A DNA stretch of 64,000 nt from Maribacter ulvicola (GCF_900155985.1 NZ_FTMA01000003.1:283778-347777); one strand, 5' to 3'. Positions 44,185-54,110 are shown, counted from the stretch's first letter. Numbers and translations are program-made. The notes: generated from the letters alone by a model not told the origin.

Positions 44185-45396
44185 ATGGTTACACCAAAAA
44201 TACCGAATAACGAAAAACAAAGGCTTAAAGCATTAAAAAGTTTTAAAATACTTGATACATTAGAAGAAAAAGAATATGATGCCATAACCCGTATTGCCTC
44301 TGATATTTGCAATACACCTATGGCACTTGTTTCTTTCATTGATGAGAATCGGCAATGGTTTAAATCTCATCATGGTATAGATGCTACAGAAACCCCCAGA
44401 GATTTAGCCTTTTGCGCACATGCCATAAACACTCCAGATTCCTTATTGGTGGTAAAGGATGCCAACAAAGATGAACGATTTTTTGATAATCCGTTGGTAA
44501 CCGGCGGTCCAACCGTTCAATTTTATGCCGGCGCACCTTTAAATACTAGTGAAGGTGAATCTATAGGCACTCTTTGTGTTATAGACACCATGCCAAGACA
44601 GGAATTTACAGAAAAACAACAAGCGTCTTTAAAAGATTTAGCCGATCAAGTAATGGCGCAATTAGAACTTAGAAGGCAAAATATACAGCACAAGATTGTT
44701 AATGAAGAACTACGCATAAAAAACAATCAGTTAAAGCAAATTTCATATCGAATGGCACATGATATGAAAACCCCGTTATTGGGCATTAGTTCTATGATTA
44801 GCTTTATTAAAGAAGATTATACTTCGTTTTTTAAAGATACCAAAATACCTAAGTATTTAGACATTATAAATACTAGAGTTGAGTATATGGAGTCTTTGAT
44901 CACTGGTATTAACAACTACAACTCAATAACTAATGCCGAGATTAACTTGAGAAAATTTAATATCTCAAAACAAATAAAAAGTATACTCAGCAAACAACCT
45001 GATAGTGAATCTGTTTCCTTACTATTAAAAAATTGCGACCACAACATAGAACATTCTATAAATAGCTTTGATCAAATATTTAGAGACTTAATAGCTAACA
45101 GTATAAAGTTCACCAATAAGTCTACCGTTGAAATTAAAGTTTCATTCCACGAAGATGAAAATACCTATTTCTTTACCTATGAGGATAATGGACCAGGAAT
45201 ACCTGAGAAATACTGGAAAAAGGTATTCCTATTATTTGAAAAACTTAGTATAGAAGGTGCTACCGATACGGGTATTGGTTTAACAACCATAAAAGAGCTC
45301 TTAGAAAAGCTAGGAGGTACTATTACTATTGGCAAACGTGATGACGATAAAGAAGGTGTGCTTTTTAATTTTACACTTTCTAAAAACCTCTCATAA
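44185..45396 (+). CDS. GAF-domain sensor histidine kinase
   Basis: A 403-aa soluble kinase. An N-terminal GAF domain spans about residues 25-165 (ICNTPMALVSFIDENRQWFKS, FCAHAI, FYAGAPL, GTLCVID). A short helix leads to a HisKA domain with the phospho-acceptor His192 (YRMAHDMKTPL), and an HATPase domain has the N-box IANSIKFTN, G1 EDNGPGIPEKYW and G2 TGIGLTTIKELLEKLGG. No signal peptide or membrane span is seen, so it senses a cytoplasmic signal. No response regulator gene lies beside it. Confidence 0.9.
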   Translation: MVTPKIPNNEKQRLKALKSFKILDTLEEKEYDAITRIASDICNTPMALVSFIDENRQWFKSHHGIDATETPRDLAFCAHAINTPDSLLVVKDANKDERFFDNPLVTGGPTVQFYAGAPLNTSEGESIGTLCVIDTMPRQEFTEKQQASLKDLADQVMAQLELRRQNIQHKIVNEELRIKNNQLKQISYRMAHDMKTPLLGISSMISFIKEDYTSFFKDTKIPKYLDIINTRVEYMESLITGINNYNSITNAEINLRKFNISKQIKSILSKQPDSESVSLLLKNCDHNIEHSINSFDQIFRDLIANSIKFTNKSTVEIKVSFHEDENTYFFTYEDNGPGIPEKYWKKVFLLFEKLSIEGATDTGIGLTTIKELLEKLGGTITIGKRDDDKEGVLFNFTLSKNLS

Positions 45397-45476
45397 ATGA
45401 TTATAAGATCATGAAACCTATAATCTTGCTTGTTTTGGAAATTACTGAACTAAATAAAGCTCTAAGTTAGACATAA

Positions 45477-45504
45477 AAAAAGCCGCTATATATAGCGGCT
45501 TTTT
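45477..45504. terminator. Bidirectional terminator between kinase gene and rny
   Basis: AAAAAGCCGCTA-TATA-TAGCGGCTTTTT: the GC-rich stem AGCCGCTA (45481-45488 with 45493-45500) has A and T flanks, fit to end both converging genes. Confidence 0.9.
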
Positions 45505-45523
45505 CATCATTATTAAACTATGA

Positions 45524-47092
45524 TTATTTAGCAACGTTAACTGCTCTTGTCTCTCTAATAACAGTAACTTTCACTTGACCTGGGTAGGTCATATCTGTTT
45601 GTATTTTCTGAGAAATTTCAAAAGACAATTGTGCCGCTCTGTCATCATTAACCTTTTCACTCTCAACGATTACTCTAAGCTCTCTACCCGCTTGTATAGC
45701 ATAAGCTTTTTGTACACCACTAAAACCAAATGCAATCTCCTCTAGGTCTTTTAAACGTTGAATGTAAGAATCTAACACTTGCCTTCTTGCTCCCGGTCTT
45801 GCACCACTTATAGCATCACAAACTTGAACTATAGGCGCTATAAGCGTTTTCATTTCAATTTCATCGTGGTGCGCACCAATAGCATTGCATACCTCGGGCT
45901 TCTCTCCAAACTTCTCTGCCCACTGCATCCCTAAGATCGCGTGTGGAGTTTCAATTTCATTTTCTGTATTAGGAACTTTTCCTATATCATGTAAAAGTCC
46001 GGCTCGTTTAGCTATTTTAGGATTCAATCCTAATTCAGACGCCATAACACCACAAAGTTTCGCAACCTCTCTAGAGTGTTGTAATAAGTTTTGACCGTAA
46101 GAAGATCTATACTTCATTCTACCAACTGCACGTATCAGCTCTGGATGTAGACCATGAATACCAAGATCGATAACCGTACGTTTTCCAATTTCAACAATTT
46201 CAGTTTCTATTTGCTTTTCAGTTTTCTTAACAATTTCTTCAATTCTTGCCGGGTGAATTCTTCCATCCGTCACAAGTTTATGAAGTGAAAGTCTTGCAAC
46301 CTCTCTTCTTACGGAATCAAAGCAAGAAAGTATAATAGCTTCTGGCGTATCATCAACAATAATTTCAACACCGGTTGCAGCTTCTAAAGCTCTAATGTTC
46401 CTACCTTCCCTACCAATAATCCTACCTTTAACATCGTCAGATTCAATATTAAAAACAGAAACACAATTTTCAACAGCTTCTTCTGTACCAATTCTTTGAA
46501 TGGTATTGATAATGATTTTACGGGCTTCTTGTTGCGCGGTAAGTTTAGATTCTTCCACAGTAGACTGAATAAATGCCATTGCATCTGTCTTAGCAGTTTC
46601 TTTTAAACTCTCTACCAATTGGTTTTTAGCCTCATCTGCAGAAAGTCCAGAAATAACTTCTAACTGTTGAATTTGGCTTTTGTGCATTTTATCCAACTCC
46701 TCATGACGCTTTTCAAAAAGCTGCTTTTTTTGCTCTACATCTTTCAGCTTATTATCTAACTGAGAGTTCATATTCTTGTTCTTCGCAAGTTCACTACTTA
46801 CTTGAGACTCTTTATCTCTAGTACGCTTCTCTGCATCGTTTATCTTCTTATCCTTGTTATGAATAACCTTCTCATGTTCAGCTTTTAATTCTAAAAACTT
46901 CTCTTTGGCCTGCAAAATCTTTTCTTTCTTGACACTTTCTCCCTCAGCATTTGCATCTTTTAATATGCGTTCAGCATCTTTCTTTGCATTTATTATGGTT
47001 TTAGAGGCTTTCCCTTTTTCCAAAAATTTTGCTATCGCAAAACCGATTGCCAGCCCAACTATTGCGGCAATAATTATCATTGTACTATCCAT
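45524..47092 (-). CDS. rny: Ribonuclease Y
   Basis: RNase Y is a membrane-anchored endoribonuclease that begins mRNA decay. It has one N-terminal membrane helix ([16 protein letters not shown]), then a long Lys/Glu-rich coiled coil to about residue 200, a KH domain ([20 protein letters not shown]) and an HD domain ([30 protein letters not shown]). The ATG at 47092 gives 522 aa. A longer frame beginning at 47143 would run into the structured RNA element upstream and lacks a family-like start. Confidence 0.95.
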   Translation of the reverse strand: MDSTMIIIAAIVGLAIGFAIAKFLEKGKASKTIINAKKDAERILKDANAEGESVKKEKILQAKEKFLELKAEHEKVIHNKDKKINDAEKRTRDKESQVSSELAKNKNMNSQLDNKLKDVEQKKQLFEKRHEELDKMHKSQIQQLEVISGLSADEAKNQLVESLKETAKTDAMAFIQSTVEESKLTAQQEARKIIINTIQRIGTEEAVENCVSVFNIESDDVKGRIIGREGRNIRALEAATGVEIIVDDTPEAIILSCFDSVRREVARLSLHKLVTDGRIHPARIEEIVKKTEKQIETEIVEIGKRTVIDLGIHGLHPELIRAVGRMKYRSSYGQNLLQHSREVAKLCGVMASELGLNPKIAKRAGLLHDIGKVPNTENEIETPHAILGMQWAEKFGEKPEVCNAIGAHHDEIEMKTLIAPIVQVCDAISGARPGARRQVLDSYIQRLKDLEEIAFGFSGVQKAYAIQAGRELRVIVESEKVNDDRAAQLSFEISQKIQTDMTYPGQVKVTVIRETRAVNVAK

Positions 47093-47109
47093 AGTGTAAT
47101 TTATTAATA

Positions 47110-47285
47110 AAAAAAAAGCCCACATTGGAGAAGTTTTGATCAAACTCCGGTAAACAGGTTTAGGGCTAACAGACTGATCAAGGATCCCTATACAAGTAGG
47201 GCTTGCTTTTACAATCTAAACTCACCCTTTTTAAAAAAAATAAATGTTGAGTTTGTCAAAAGGTATTACCAATGTGGGCAGTAAC
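47110..47285 (-). ncRNA. ssrS: Probable 6S-like regulatory RNA
   Basis: Between zapA and rny is a 215-nt gap that can fold into a long closed structure. GCCCACATTGG (plus 47118-47128) pairs perfectly with CCAATGTGGGC (47269-47279), enclosing about 140 nt. Inside are further stems: AAACTCA/TGAGTTT (47218-47224 with 47248-47254), CCCTA/TAGGG (47186-47190 with 47197-47201) and AGTTT/AAACT (47132-47136 with 47142-47146). On the minus strand the closing stem is followed by a run of Ts (47109-47117), so it doubles as a terminator. 6S RNA sits beside zapA in many bacteria, and a flavobacterial 6S family is known. The exact ends are estimated. Confidence 0.6.
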
Positions 47286-47308
47286 TTAATATATTTATAA
47301 GAACGTCT

Positions 47309-47605
47309 TTATTTAAAAGCTAATTTAGATGTCACCAATTCTTCAAGCGCTTTCAAACGCTCTTCAGCTTCTTTGGTACCTTCTGTTTGCTCTATGCCAT
47401 TCTGCTCTATCTTTGACGCAAATTGTAAGGCGCACATGGCCAAAACATCTTGTTTGTCTCTAACTGCATAATTCTGCTCAAATTTTTTAGCCAACTGTTC
47501 TATATTTTTAGCTGCTTTTCGCAAACCTTCTTCCTGAGCAGGATCAATAGTCAATGGGTAGACCCTATCAGCAATAGAAAGTTTAATTTTGAGCTTTTCT
47601 GACAT
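47309..47605 (-). CDS. zapA: Cell division protein ZapA
   Basis: A 98-aa cytoplasmic protein of the ZapA family, which bundles FtsZ filaments at mid-cell. Family features are LKIKLSIADRVYPLTIDPAQEE at the N-terminus, a helix RKAAKNIEQLAKKF, then DVLAMCALQFASKIEQ and a C-terminal coiled coil. It follows a small coiled-coil gene by 13 nt and is followed by the probable 6S RNA. Confidence 0.88.
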   Translation of the reverse strand: MSEKLKIKLSIADRVYPLTIDPAQEEGLRKAAKNIEQLAKKFEQNYAVRDKQDVLAMCALQFASKIEQNGIEQTEGTKEAEERLKALEELVTSKLAFK

Positions 47606-47618
47606 ATTATTATAAACA

Positions 47619-47909
47619 TTACTCTGACAATTGGGCTATACAATGATCCAACTCTCGTATTAATGTATTTATTTTAAGCTTAGCTTCTGTTTTATTTGTA
47701 TTACTGCCAAGCATTGAATTTGCTAGTTTAAGTGAATTATATTTTTCTTCCCATTCAGATACCGTCTTACTGGTATTTTCTTGTGAAGACTTTATATTCC
47801 TTAATTCTTTTTCCAACTCAATATTAGTATTGTTTAAAACTTCAAGTTTATGCAACAATTTGCTAATTTTATTTTCTAGAGAATCAACGATTTTAATTAA
47901 CTCGCTCAT
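47619..47909 (-). CDS. Small coiled-coil protein upstream of zapA
   Basis: A 96-aa protein that is mostly one long coiled coil (KIVDSLENKISKLLHKLEVLN, ELEKELRNIKSSQENT) with a C-terminal helix IRELDHCIAQL. It resembles ZapB-like cell-division helpers in size and location, but the sequence is too simple for certain assignment. It is cotranscribed with zapA, and its promoter at 47934-47964 is clear. Confidence 0.7.
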   Translation of the reverse strand: MSELIKIVDSLENKISKLLHKLEVLNNTNIELEKELRNIKSSQENTSKTVSEWEEKYNSLKLANSMLGSNTNKTEAKLKINTLIRELDHCIAQLSE

Positions 47910-47933
47910 ACATTACAATCAATGCGATTTACA

Positions 47934-47964
47934 CAAAGTTAACATACATTATATGACTTAGCAA
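47934..47964 (-). promoter_or_regulatory. Promoter of the coiled-coil/zapA operon
   Basis: On the minus strand TTG (47964-47962), a 20-nt spacer and TAACTTTG (47941-47934) fit the Bacteroidota consensus. The ATG is 24 nt beyond the -7 element. Confidence 0.7.
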
Positions 47965-48103
47965 TAGTTTTGTGAAATATTCGTAAATCGACCCATCATA
48001 AATTTAAGAATACATTACCATAAATTCTTTATAATAATTTTAGCGTGCCCAACTTCATGGAATTGTTATCGATTAATTATTTTCGCAATATTCCTATCTA
48101 CCT

Positions 48104-49798
48104 ATGAAAAAAATATCCCTTAGTCTGTTATTATTATTATTTTGCTTTAATCTTTTCGCACAAGAAAATTATCCAAAAGATGCTTTTGCTCCACCAATGG
48201 ATATCCCTATTATATTAGCGGGTACATTTGGCGAGTTGCGCTCCAACCATTTTCATTCTGGCGTTGATATTAAAACACAACAGCGAGAAGGTATTCCAAT
48301 AAACGCAATTGGTGATGGTACTATTACCCGTATTAAAGTTTCTCTTTGGGGTTATGGTAAAGTGCTTTATATTGCTCACCCAAACGGGTATACTTCTGTA
48401 TATGGTCATTTGCAAAAGTTCTCACCTACTATTGAAGCATACATTAAAAAATTACAATACCATAAAAAATCTTTTGAAGTAGAGGTATTTCCAGATTACG
48501 GAGAATTGAAAGTATCTAAAGGGGAACTTATTGCCTATAGCGGTAACACTGGTGGTTCTGCAGGTCCGCATTTACATTTTGAAATAAGAAGTAGTATTTC
48601 TGAAAAACCTACAAACCCATTAATGTATGGTTTAGATGTAGCCGATGCCACAAATCCTATCCTAGAAAAATTATTTATATACCCTTTAACAGATAAATCT
48701 CACGTCAATAGCAATTATAAAAGAACACAGATAAACTACAGTAAACAAACTGATGGTACGTTCTTAGCAAATAAGGTAACCGCCTTAGGGGATATAGGAA
48801 TCGGGTTTATTGGTTTTGACAGGCTAGATATGGCTGCTAACAAAAACGGTGTATATAGCGTGGAACTTAGTGTAAACGGCAAAGTGTATTCACTTTATGA
48901 TTTTGAATCATTTTCTTTTGGAGAAACCAGATATATAAACACGCTAGTGGATTATGACTATTATGGCAGATACAGACAAAAAATTCAAAAAAGCTTTAAG
49001 TCTCCAGGTAATAACCTGAGTATTTATAAAAAATTATATAACGATGGTAAGGTTAAAATAAACGAAGGCTTAAGCTATACCGCTAAATTATTGATTAAAG
49101 ATTATGCGGGAAATAAGACAGAAGTTAATATACCTATTGAAGGAGTAAAGAATGTATTGGGCAATAAAAAGGTTGTAGAAAAAACAGACCATTACGTGAT
49201 TGCTAAAAAACCTAATAATTTTGATTTAGACGGTGCTAAAGTTTATTTTCCTACAAATACGTTTTATGAAGATTTTTATATCGATTTAAAAAAAGGAAAA
49301 GATACCGTTACCATACATACCAACACCGTACCTGCACATAGAAACTTTACGATCAGTTTTGATGTTTCTAAATATTCACAAGAAGAACGAAAGCAATTGT
49401 TTATTGCAAGACTAGATTCTAAACTTAGGCCACGCCACGCAAACACATACAAACGTGGCAATGAATTTACAACAAGAACACGTAATTTAGGTACGTATAC
49501 TTTAGCCAAAGATTCTGTTGCACCAACCATTAGAACTAGAAACTTTAAAGAGAAGCAGTGGTTAAATAATTATAAGTACCTGAGTGTTCAAATTGCAGAT
49601 GACTTAAGTGGTGTGGACAAATACGCTGCAACTTTAAACGGAGAATGGATTTTAATGGAATACGAACCTAAGCGCAATACGTTGACTTATAATTTCGATG
49701 ATAAGATTGCGGATCAAACGCAATGTGTGCTTGAAGTTACCGTTACAGATAATGTAGGTAATACAAATACCCTCAGCACCACTTTTTACAGAAAATAA
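48104..49798 (+). CDS. M23 family peptidase
   Basis: A 564-aa exported zinc endopeptidase of the LytM/M23 type. The signal peptide is residues 1-19 (ending LFAQ). The peptidase domain lies near the N-terminus: NHFHSGVD gives His51 and Asp55, and GPHLHFE gives His156 and His158, so the active site is complete. The remaining 380 residues form beta-sandwich-like repeats (for example LRPRHANTYKRGNEF, SVQIADDLSGVDKY). It probably trims peptidoglycan cross-links. It is 5 nt before the TonB-dependent receptor gene. Confidence 0.87.
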   Translation: MKKISLSLLLLLFCFNLFAQENYPKDAFAPPMDIPIILAGTFGELRSNHFHSGVDIKTQQREGIPINAIGDGTITRIKVSLWGYGKVLYIAHPNGYTSVYGHLQKFSPTIEAYIKKLQYHKKSFEVEVFPDYGELKVSKGELIAYSGNTGGSAGPHLHFEIRSSISEKPTNPLMYGLDVADATNPILEKLFIYPLTDKSHVNSNYKRTQINYSKQTDGTFLANKVTALGDIGIGFIGFDRLDMAANKNGVYSVELSVNGKVYSLYDFESFSFGETRYINTLVDYDYYGRYRQKIQKSFKSPGNNLSIYKKLYNDGKVKINEGLSYTAKLLIKDYAGNKTEVNIPIEGVKNVLGNKKVVEKTDHYVIAKKPNNFDLDGAKVYFPTNTFYEDFYIDLKKGKDTVTIHTNTVPAHRNFTISFDVSKYSQEERKQLFIARLDSKLRPRHANTYKRGNEFTTRTRNLGTYTLAKDSVAPTIRTRNFKEKQWLNNYKYLSVQIADDLSGVDKYAATLNGEWILMEYEPKRNTLTYNFDDKIADQTQCVLEVTVTDNVGNTNTLSTTFYRK

Positions 49799-49803
49799 TA
49801 TAG

Positions 49804-52269
49804 TTGAAACTACATAACGTTCTAAACCTGATACTACTGCTGTGCAGCTCCATTGGTTTTGCTCAGAATGCTACTATTTCAGGTATTATATTTGGCGAAA
49901 ATAATACCCCCTTAGCTAATGTAAACATTTCTAGTAAAGGTTTAGGAACCACTACAAATGCTGACGGATTCTATATTTTAGAGATTACCTCAGACGAAGA
50001 GAACACCATAACTTTCTCCCATATTGCTTACTTAGATGTGGTATTAGAAAAATTAATATTGAATACGAACGAAACCTTTGAATTCAACCCGGTTTTAAAA
50101 AGTGATGTTACGCAAATAGACGGCGTAACCGTATCTGCCACTGGCGAAAAGGAAGCGAATAACATCTTAAACATTTCTCCAGAAAAGATCAGAAAAATAC
50201 CAGGAGCCAATTCAGGGGTAGAAACCATATTAAAACTATTACCAGGTGTTTCTTCCAATAATGAATTAAGTACACAATACGCGGTACGTGGTGGCAACTA
50301 CGATGAAAATTTGGTATATATAAACGAAATAGAAGTTTATAGACCTTTTCTAATTCGTTCTGCACAACAAGAGGGCTTAAGCTTTATAAATAGTGATCTG
50401 GTACAGAATGTAAAATTTTCAGCTGGTGGCTTTCAAGCAAAGTATGGTGATAAGTTAGCTTCTGTTTTAGATATTAAGTACAAGACCCCTACTCTATTTT
50501 CTCTTCGGGCAGATGTAAGTTTTCTAGGCGCAAGCACTAGTTTAGAAACGATTTCTAAAAATCAAAAATTGAGCTCGGTATCTGGTGTACGTTACAGAAA
50601 TAATTCCCTATTAGTTAATAGTCAACAGACAGAAAGTAATTTTAACCCGGCATTTACAGATGTTCAAAGTTATTTGACCTACCGATTTTCACCTAAATTT
50701 CAACTTAATTTCCTAAGCAACCTAACTGTTAACGATTACAAGAACGAGCCTTTAAACAGACAGACTAATTTTGGCACTATAGACAATCCGCAGGCATTGG
50801 TCGTATATTATCAAGGACAAGAAATCAACAAATACACCACAGCTCTTGGCGCTTTAAAAGGCAGTTATTTTTTAAATGAAAATACTACGTTAAAATTAAT
50901 ATCCTCTATTTATCACACTACAGAAGAAGAATATTCAGATGTTGTTGCAGCGTATGAGCTTGGTGATGTTGATAGTAATTTAAGTAGCGACACGGCTGGT
51001 GAAGTAATCACTTCTCGCGGAATAGGCTCACAGTTTAACCGTACTAGAAACGATTTAGATGCCTTGATTTTCAATATAGAGCATAAAGGTTTTCATACAA
51101 TGAATAATTCTGTATTGGAATGGGGAGCAAAATATACCCATGAAGATATACGAGATCAATTGCGTGAATCTGAATTTATAGATTCTGCAGGGTATTCCAT
51201 TAGACCACCTAGAAGTGAGTTTATTAACAATGAGCCTTCAGAACCTTTTGATGCTCCCCTGGTAGCATATAATGGGCTTAGCGCTTTAAATTTCGTAAAG
51301 ACAAACCGGTTTTCTGGCTATGTACAATTAGGAACTCAAAAAACATGGAGCAATGCAGATGTATATTATAACATTGGTGTACGCTCTCATCATTGGACAG
51401 TTAGTGGAACCGGAGTTGAAAAAGTATCACAAACCGTATTTAGTCCGCGTGCACAATTTGCTATAAAACCTGATTGGAACAAGGATATGCTTTTTAGGTT
51501 ATCTACCGGATTATATCACCAACCACCTTTTTATAGGGAATTACGTGACCATATAGGCTCCATACTACCCAACGTAAAAGCACAAAAAGCATTTCATTTA
51601 GTTGCAGGTAACGAATATAGCTTTCTGCTCTGGGACAGACCTTTTACTTTAATCAGTGAGGCGTATTACAAGAGATTAGAAAATGTAAATCCGTATACTT
51701 TAGAAGATGTACGCATACGCTACGCTGCCAACAATGACGCTGAAGCCTATGTTTATGGAGCAGAAGTAAGGTTAAACGGTGCCTTTGTTCCCGGCACGGA
51801 GTCTTGGGTAAGTCTTGGATATTTAAAGACCGAAGAAAATAGAAACAACAGAGGTTACATTTCAAGACCTACAGATCAACGCGTAAAATTTGCCATTCTT
51901 TTTCAAGATTACATACCTACCATACCTGATTTAAAGATGTATTTGAATTTGATATACCAAACAGGGGTTCCTGGAGGTTCACCAAGTTATGCAGACCCCT
52001 ATATTTTTCAGAATAGATTAAGAGATTATAAACGTGCAGATTTAGGAATTTCCTATATTTTTGCAAATAAGGACAAACAATTTCCAAAAACACATTGGCT
52101 ACGTAATTTTAAAGAATTGAGTTTAGGTTTTGAAATTTTTAATTTATTCAACAATCAAAATTCAATTACCAATACATGGGTAAGAGATGCCGACAGTAAA
52201 AATGAGTATGCTGTACCAAATTATCTTACCGCTAGAGTTTTAAATTTAAAGTTAGGTATACGCCTTTAA
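49804..52269 (+). CDS. TonB-dependent receptor
   Basis: An 821-aa outer-membrane receptor. It starts with TTG; the signal peptide (1-20, ending GFAQ) begins there. A carboxypeptidase-like regulatory domain follows (ATISGIIFGENNTPLANVNI), then a plug domain (KIPGANSGVETILKLLPGVSS, YAVRGGNYDENLVYINEIEVY) and a C-terminal beta barrel ending in LNLKLGIRL. The aromatic terminal residue usual for BAM recognition is missing. It does not have an adjacent SusD-like gene, so it is probably not a polysaccharide-uptake SusC. The cargo is unknown. Confidence 0.9.
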   Translation: MKLHNVLNLILLLCSSIGFAQNATISGIIFGENNTPLANVNISSKGLGTTTNADGFYILEITSDEENTITFSHIAYLDVVLEKLILNTNETFEFNPVLKSDVTQIDGVTVSATGEKEANNILNISPEKIRKIPGANSGVETILKLLPGVSSNNELSTQYAVRGGNYDENLVYINEIEVYRPFLIRSAQQEGLSFINSDLVQNVKFSAGGFQAKYGDKLASVLDIKYKTPTLFSLRADVSFLGASTSLETISKNQKLSSVSGVRYRNNSLLVNSQQTESNFNPAFTDVQSYLTYRFSPKFQLNFLSNLTVNDYKNEPLNRQTNFGTIDNPQALVVYYQGQEINKYTTALGALKGSYFLNENTTLKLISSIYHTTEEEYSDVVAAYELGDVDSNLSSDTAGEVITSRGIGSQFNRTRNDLDALIFNIEHKGFHTMNNSVLEWGAKYTHEDIRDQLRESEFIDSAGYSIRPPRSEFINNEPSEPFDAPLVAYNGLSALNFVKTNRFSGYVQLGTQKTWSNADVYYNIGVRSHHWTVSGTGVEKVSQTVFSPRAQFAIKPDWNKDMLFRLSTGLYHQPPFYRELRDHIGSILPNVKAQKAFHLVAGNEYSFLLWDRPFTLISEAYYKRLENVNPYTLEDVRIRYAANNDAEAYVYGAEVRLNGAFVPGTESWVSLGYLKTEENRNNRGYISRPTDQRVKFAILFQDYIPTIPDLKMYLNLIYQTGVPGGSPSYADPYIFQNRLRDYKRADLGISYIFANKDKQFPKTHWLRNFKELSLGFEIFNLFNNQNSITNTWVRDADSKNEYAVPNYLTARVLNLKLGIRL

Positions 52270-52278
52270 ACCATACAA

Positions 52279-52929
52279 ATGAAAAGAATACTTTTCTTAC
52301 TAGCACTTATTTTCTCTTTCGCTGTTACGGCTCAGAAAAACATTTACGAAAGTCCAAGTTTTGATGACTTAAGTTCTGACCATGATGTTTTAGCCATTAT
52401 ACCCTTTTTAACAAATTTAGACCTAAACGAAAAAGTCTCTAAGTCTGAACAAAAAAGATTAGAGGAGAACGAAGGTTATGCTGTTCAGAATGCTTTAGAG
52501 ACATATTTCTCCAAACGTAGTAAAAAGAAAAAACTACCGGTAACCTTTCAGAACATCGAAAATACTGCGGCCATTTTAGCTAAAGAGCAAATTAGTTATG
52601 ACAATATTGATGTGTACACCACAAAAGAACTTAGTGAAATTTTAGGTGTAGATGGTATCATTAGCGGTACTTTAGATTTGAACATCTTACTGTCTAATGG
52701 GGTACCTACAGAATTTAGTTTTACAGACTATTTCTCTGGTGGAGCAAATTATGGAAGAATTGGCATTAAAATAAGCGATGGCAATTCTGGTAAGCTTCTT
52801 TGGAAATACGAAAAAGAAATCAATAAGAAAACCGGTAAGAATACCACAGATCTTATTGACCGCATGATGAAATTAGCGATTAGAAAATTCCCTTACGAGA
52901 GAGAGCGTAAAAGAGACCGTAAAAACTAA
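52279..52929 (+). CDS. Secreted protein of unknown function
   Basis: A 216-aa exported protein with a signal peptide (1-18, ending AVTA). The body shows a pattern seen in CsgG/LpoB/TolB-N type folds: DVLAIIPFLTNLD at the start, a helix with NAVQNALE-like spacing (YAVQNALETYF), TKELSEILGVDGIISGTLDL in the middle and GKLLWKYEKEI. The C-terminus is very basic (RERKRDRKN). I do not recognise a characterised family and the fold is only suggested. It is 9 nt after the receptor gene, so it probably belongs to the same operon. Confidence 0.6.
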   Translation: MKRILFLLALIFSFAVTAQKNIYESPSFDDLSSDHDVLAIIPFLTNLDLNEKVSKSEQKRLEENEGYAVQNALETYFSKRSKKKKLPVTFQNIENTAAILAKEQISYDNIDVYTTKELSEILGVDGIISGTLDLNILLSNGVPTEFSFTDYFSGGANYGRIGIKISDGNSGKLLWKYEKEINKKTGKNTTDLIDRMMKLAIRKFPYERERKRDRKN

Positions 52930-54075
52930 TTACGCTTCAACAATATCCTTTAAGACTGCAATAGTATAGTCTATATCCTCTTTGGTATTATACGTGGAGA
53001 ATGAAAAACGAACAGATGGTTTTTTCATATCCTCAGTAGATAATATTTGTGTAAGTACATGAGAACCTGCATCACTACCAGACTGGCAAGCACTACCTTT
53101 AGAACAAGCAATACCTTTCATATCCAAATTAAACAAAAGCAACATTGCTTTATCTTCGGTAATAGGTAAGCATACGTTTACCAAAGTATAGGTACTCTTC
53201 TCCAAATCTCCAGAGTGACCATTAAATTTAGCACCAGGTATTTCTTTTTTTACCTGTTCAATAAAGTAAGACTTTAATCCTTCAACATATTTCTTTTCTT
53301 CGTCTAAATTCTCATAAGCATGAATAAAAGCTTCTTCTAGACCAACGATATTATGAAAAGATTCTGTACCGGCTCTAAGCCCACGCTCTTGAGATCCACC
53401 GGAAATCATACAGCTTAAGCCAGAATTTTTACGAATAAAAGCAAAACCTACACCTTTTGGTCCATGAAACTTATGAGCTGCAGCGGCTAAAAAATCTATA
53501 GGAAATGCTTTAACATCCCAATTATAATGTCCTAATGACTGTACGGTATCTGAATGCACAAGTGCATCATATTTTTTAGATAATAGAGTAATTTCCTCTA
53601 AATTGATTTTATTTCCTATTTCATTGTTTACATGCATTAAGCTTACTAATTTTTTAGAATCGTCTGTCTGTAAAAGCGTTTCTAAATGGGCAACATCAGG
53701 ATTTCCAAAGGCATCTAAATCCACATATAACAATTGAATTAATCCTTTTTGCTCCAATTCTTCTACAGTATGCAACACTGCATGGTGCTCTATTCTAGAA
53801 GTAATAATGGTCTGTACACCTAAATCACGCACAGCACATCTAATAATCATATTATCTGCTTCAGTACCACCAGATGTGAATATAATTTCTGACGGCAGGG
53901 CGTTCATATACTTAGCAATTGTTTTACGCGCACTTTCAATAGCGGTCTTTGCCGTTCTCCCAAAACTATGTGTAGAAGAAGGGTTTCCATATACAGCTAA
54001 AGCATCTTGCATTTTGGCAATTACGTTAGGGTGAACTTGTGTAGTGGCTGCGTTATCTAAATATACTTGTTTCAT
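52930..54075 (-). CDS. Cysteine desulfurase (NifS/IscS-like)
   Basis: A PLP enzyme that takes sulfur from cysteine for Fe-S clusters, tRNA thiolation or cofactors. It shows YLDNAATTQVHPNV at the N-terminus, FTSGGTEADNMII, HVNNEIGNK, the PLP lysine in AAAHKFHGPKGVGF and the catalytic-Cys loop CSKGSACQSG. The ATG at 54075 gives 381 aa. A longer frame starting at 54105 would begin inside the -7 element and is rejected. It lies alone, without iscU or other suf genes. Confidence 0.92.
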   Translation of the reverse strand: MKQVYLDNAATTQVHPNVIAKMQDALAVYGNPSSTHSFGRTAKTAIESARKTIAKYMNALPSEIIFTSGGTEADNMIIRCAVRDLGVQTIITSRIEHHAVLHTVEELEQKGLIQLLYVDLDAFGNPDVAHLETLLQTDDSKKLVSLMHVNNEIGNKINLEEITLLSKKYDALVHSDTVQSLGHYNWDVKAFPIDFLAAAAHKFHGPKGVGFAFIRKNSGLSCMISGGSQERGLRAGTESFHNIVGLEEAFIHAYENLDEEKKYVEGLKSYFIEQVKKEIPGAKFNGHSGDLEKSTYTLVNVCLPITEDKAMLLLFNLDMKGIACSKGSACQSGSDAGSHVLTQILSTEDMKKPSVRFSFSTYNTKEDIDYTIAVLKDIVEA

Positions 54076-54102
54076 AAGGCGTACTCTAAAATAAATAATG
54101 AA

Positions 54103-54110
54103 CAAAAATA
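54103..54110 (-). promoter_or_regulatory. -7 element of the cysteine desulfurase gene
   Basis: TATTTTTG on the minus strand is 27 nt before the ATG at 54075. The -33 is poor (CTG with a 20-nt spacer). Confidence 0.5.

Noticed and set aside
47093..47143. Longer rny start
   Set aside because: The extension runs into the 3' arm of the structured RNA and lacks similarity to the membrane helix start of RNase Y.
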